Assembly (NCBI GenBank): GCA_946183755.1
Contig: CAMHCZ010000102.1
Coordinates: 1 to 6,770 of the forward strand
Length of the DNA: 6,770 nt
Direction: 5' to 3'
From: an uncultured bacterium
Lineage (GTDB): Bacteria > Bacteroidota > Bacteroidia > Bacteroidales > Paludibacteraceae
Positions 5,677-6,770 of this stretch are shown one piece after another. Position numbers and translations under genes: made by a program. Position 1 is the stretch's first letter. Every line of letters starts with the position of its first letter. The notes beneath the pieces are model-generated. The model did not search any database, had not been told where the DNA came from, and worked only from the letters and a program-made list of their open reading frames with translations.

Positions 5677-6423
5677 TTATTTTGCCTTTCCCTGGTTTGC
5701 TACAGCCTCCATGAGCTTCTTGATTGTCTCAGGGTCGCCCAGGAAGTAGTCCTTAACGAGCTTGAGGTCGTCGTCGAACTCGAATACGTAAGGGATTGCT
5801 GTAGGGAGGTTCAGTCCGTTGATAGCCTCGTCTGAGATGCCCTTCAGGTGCTTTACGATACCGCGAAGGCTGTTTCCGTGAGCCACAACGAGCAGGTTGT
5901 CCTCCTCCTTGAGTCTTGGGAAGATCTCGCACTCCCAGTAAGGCATTACTCTTGCGATAGCGTCCTTCAGCGACTCTGTTCTTGGAATGTACTCGTCAGG
6001 CACGCCAGCGTATCTTGGGTCCTTTGCTGAGTTTCTCTCGTCGTTCTCTGCGATAGCGTCAGGAGCGATGTCGTAGCTTCTTCTCCAGATGTGCACCTGC
6101 TCGTCGCCGTACTTCTCTGCAGTCTCGCTCTTGTTCAGTCCCTGGAGCATTCCGTAGTGCTTCTCGTTGAGTCTCCAAGTCTTGTCCACTGGTATCCAGT
6201 CGAGGTCCATCTTGTCGAGGATTCCGTTCAATGTCTTAACGGCGCGCTTGAGGTATGAAGTGTAAGCTCTGCTGAATGTGAAGCCTGCCTTCTTAAGCTC
6301 TTCGCCTGCCTTTGCTGCCTCCTCGATTCCCTTTGGGCTGAGGTCGACGTCTGTCCATCCTGTGAAGCGGTTCTCGAGATTCCACTGGCTCTGTCCGTGG
6401 CGTACCAATACGATTCTTTTCAT
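5677..6423 (-). CDS. gpmA: 2,3-bisphosphoglycerate-dependent phosphoglycerate mutase
   Basis: This cytoplasmic glycolytic and gluconeogenic enzyme interconverts 3-phosphoglycerate and 2-phosphoglycerate through a phosphohistidine intermediate. The 248 residues match the usual length of the dPGM family. Landmarks: LVRHGQSQWN (6-15) with the phosphorylated His9; NRFTGWTDVDLSPKG (18-32); the YTSYLKRAVKT segment (54-64) with Arg60; LNEKHYGMLQGLNK (85-98) with the acid residue Glu87; RRSYD (114-118); and VVAHGNSLRGIV (179-190) with the second catalytic His182. A C-terminal tail is present (residues 231-248), as in active mutases of this family and unlike shorter phosphatase relatives. The ATG at 6423 gives the normal N-terminus MKRIVLVRHG. 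It forms its own transcription unit, with a promoter near 6486-6516 and a terminator at 5619-5652. The leader is A-rich and lacks a Shine-Dalgarno motif. Confidence 0.97.
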   Translation of the reverse strand: MKRIVLVRHGQSQWNLENRFTGWTDVDLSPKGIEEAAKAGEELKKAGFTFSRAYTSYLKRAVKTLNGILDKMDLDWIPVDKTWRLNEKHYGMLQGLNKSETAEKYGDEQVHIWRRSYDIAPDAIAENDERNSAKDPRYAGVPDEYIPRTESLKDAIARVMPYWECEIFPRLKEEDNLLVVAHGNSLRGIVKHLKGISDEAINGLNLPTAIPYVFEFDDDLKLVKDYFLGDPETIKKLMEAVANQGKAK

Positions 6424-6485
6424 CTTTTTGTTTGTGTTTTTATGCGTTTATGAATATTATGTCGCTTGTTTAAAACTTTGACTTG

Positions 6486-6516
6486 CAAATGTAATGAGTT
6501 TTTTCGTCTTTATCAA
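6486..6516 (-). promoter_or_regulatory. Putative Bacteroidota-type promoter of gpmA
   Basis: The minus strand has TACATTTG (6493-6486), an exact TAnnTTTG -7 element. A TTG (6516-6514) lies 20 bases upstream, within the normal spacing for the -33 element. Transcription would start near 6479 and leave an A-rich leader of about 55 bases before the gpmA ATG. The promoter sits between the end of crcB and gpmA, so gpmA need not depend on crcB transcription. Confidence 0.65.
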
Positions 6517-6527
6517 TTGCTTTGATT

Positions 6528-6770
6528 TCAAAGCAGTTTCGAAATGTAGTTGCCGGCAATCACAGCGACGAAGCCTATCAGCACGCTCCCGGCTATGTAC
6601 AGCGCCATGTATGCGAATTGCTCGTTCTTGAGCAGCATGTTGCTCTCGTTCATGAATGTGGAGAATGTCGTGAATCCTCCGCAGAACCCGGTCGTGAGCA
6701 GAAGCCTTGTGGCGGGGCTCATCAGTCCGTTGTTCGCCGCAGTCCCGGACAGTTCAGAATCTTTCAGATA
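6528..6770 (-). CDS. crcB: Fluoride ion channel CrcB/FluC, C-terminal part (gene runs off the window)
   Basis: CrcB/FluC is a small inner-membrane channel that works as an antiparallel dimer and exports fluoride. The frame is open from the right edge of the window to a TGA at 6530-6528, giving 80 visible residues; complete family members have about 120-130, so roughly the first third lies outside. The fragment begins YLKDSELSG and contains the family signature TTGFCGGFTTFSTF, whose Phe residues line the fluoride path in known channels. A final hydrophobic helix (about MALYIAGSVLIGFVAVIAGNYI) follows. An internal ATG at 6722 should not be taken as the start, because the frame stays open and the signature would lose its preceding helices. 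The stop lies 104 bases before the gpmA start. No convincing terminator is seen between them. Confidence 0.92.
   Translation of the reverse strand, partial: YLKDSELSGTAANNGLMSPATRLLLTTGFCGGFTTFSTFMNESNMLLKNEQFAYMALYIAGSVLIGFVAVIAGNYISKLL

Noticed and set aside
6520..6533. Perfect palindrome CTTTGA-TT-TCAAAG over the crcB stop codon
   Set aside because: The loop is too short, the stem is AT-rich and no T tract follows, so it is not supported as a terminator. A chance palindrome of this length is plausible.
6528..6722. Reading the last gene as a complete 64-residue protein
   Set aside because: The frame remains open to the window edge and the fragment is the C-terminal part of CrcB, so the internal ATG is not the start.
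1..6770. CRISPR array, tRNA/rRNA gene, transposase, toxin-antitoxin or defence system
   Set aside because: No regularly spaced repeats, no cloverleaf-like sequence, and no protein with such domains on either strand. The genes are ordinary housekeeping types.

Overview
The window looks like a chromosomal housekeeping stretch from a member of the Bacteroidota, most likely order Bacteroidales (Prevotella-like or a relative). Four things point there: promoter-like TAnnTTTG elements upstream of three transcription units, the lack of clear Shine-Dalgarno sequences, two lipoproteins with lipobox signal peptides starting MKKT, and an archaeal/eukaryotic-type prolyl-tRNA synthetase. The genus cannot be fixed from this sequence alone.

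Layout. Positions 1-105 hold the probable end of an upstream plus-strand transcript: a GU-rich terminator hairpin at 39-69, with a promoter overlapping its 3' half. The only plus-strand gene follows (106-630), a small lipoprotein of unknown function. It converges on a long minus-strand unit. The 197-base convergent gap (631-827) carries a strong bidirectional terminator (649-683) and three palindromic, REP-like elements. Two of these share their outer arms but have different cores.

The minus-strand unit, in order of transcription, is: a DPM1-like polyprenol-phosphate mannosyltransferase (5451-4726, GTG start), dihydroorotase pyrC (4707-3361), an ApbE-type FAD:protein FMN transferase lipoprotein (3358-2345), and prolyl-tRNA synthetase proS (2300-828). 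Gaps of 18, 2 and 44 bases and the absence of internal terminators suggest one operon. A -7-like element at 5514-5521 and a short leader hairpin lie in front of it. The four products serve different pathways: glycolipid precursor supply, UMP synthesis, flavinylation of exported proteins, and translation. It therefore reads as a growth-linked housekeeping operon, not a single pathway.

Upstream of this operon, also on the minus strand, is the glycolytic gene gpmA (6423-5677). It has its own promoter (about 6486-6516) and a good terminator (5619-5652). The window ends inside a CrcB/FluC fluoride channel gene (6528 to the edge), of which only the C-terminal 80 residues are visible.

I found no mobile element, CRISPR array, tRNA/rRNA gene, defence system or other clearly undescribed system. 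The points most worth a second look are the paired palindromes at 688-760, the unrecognised lipoprotein, the degenerate zinc site of ProRS and the mixed operon.
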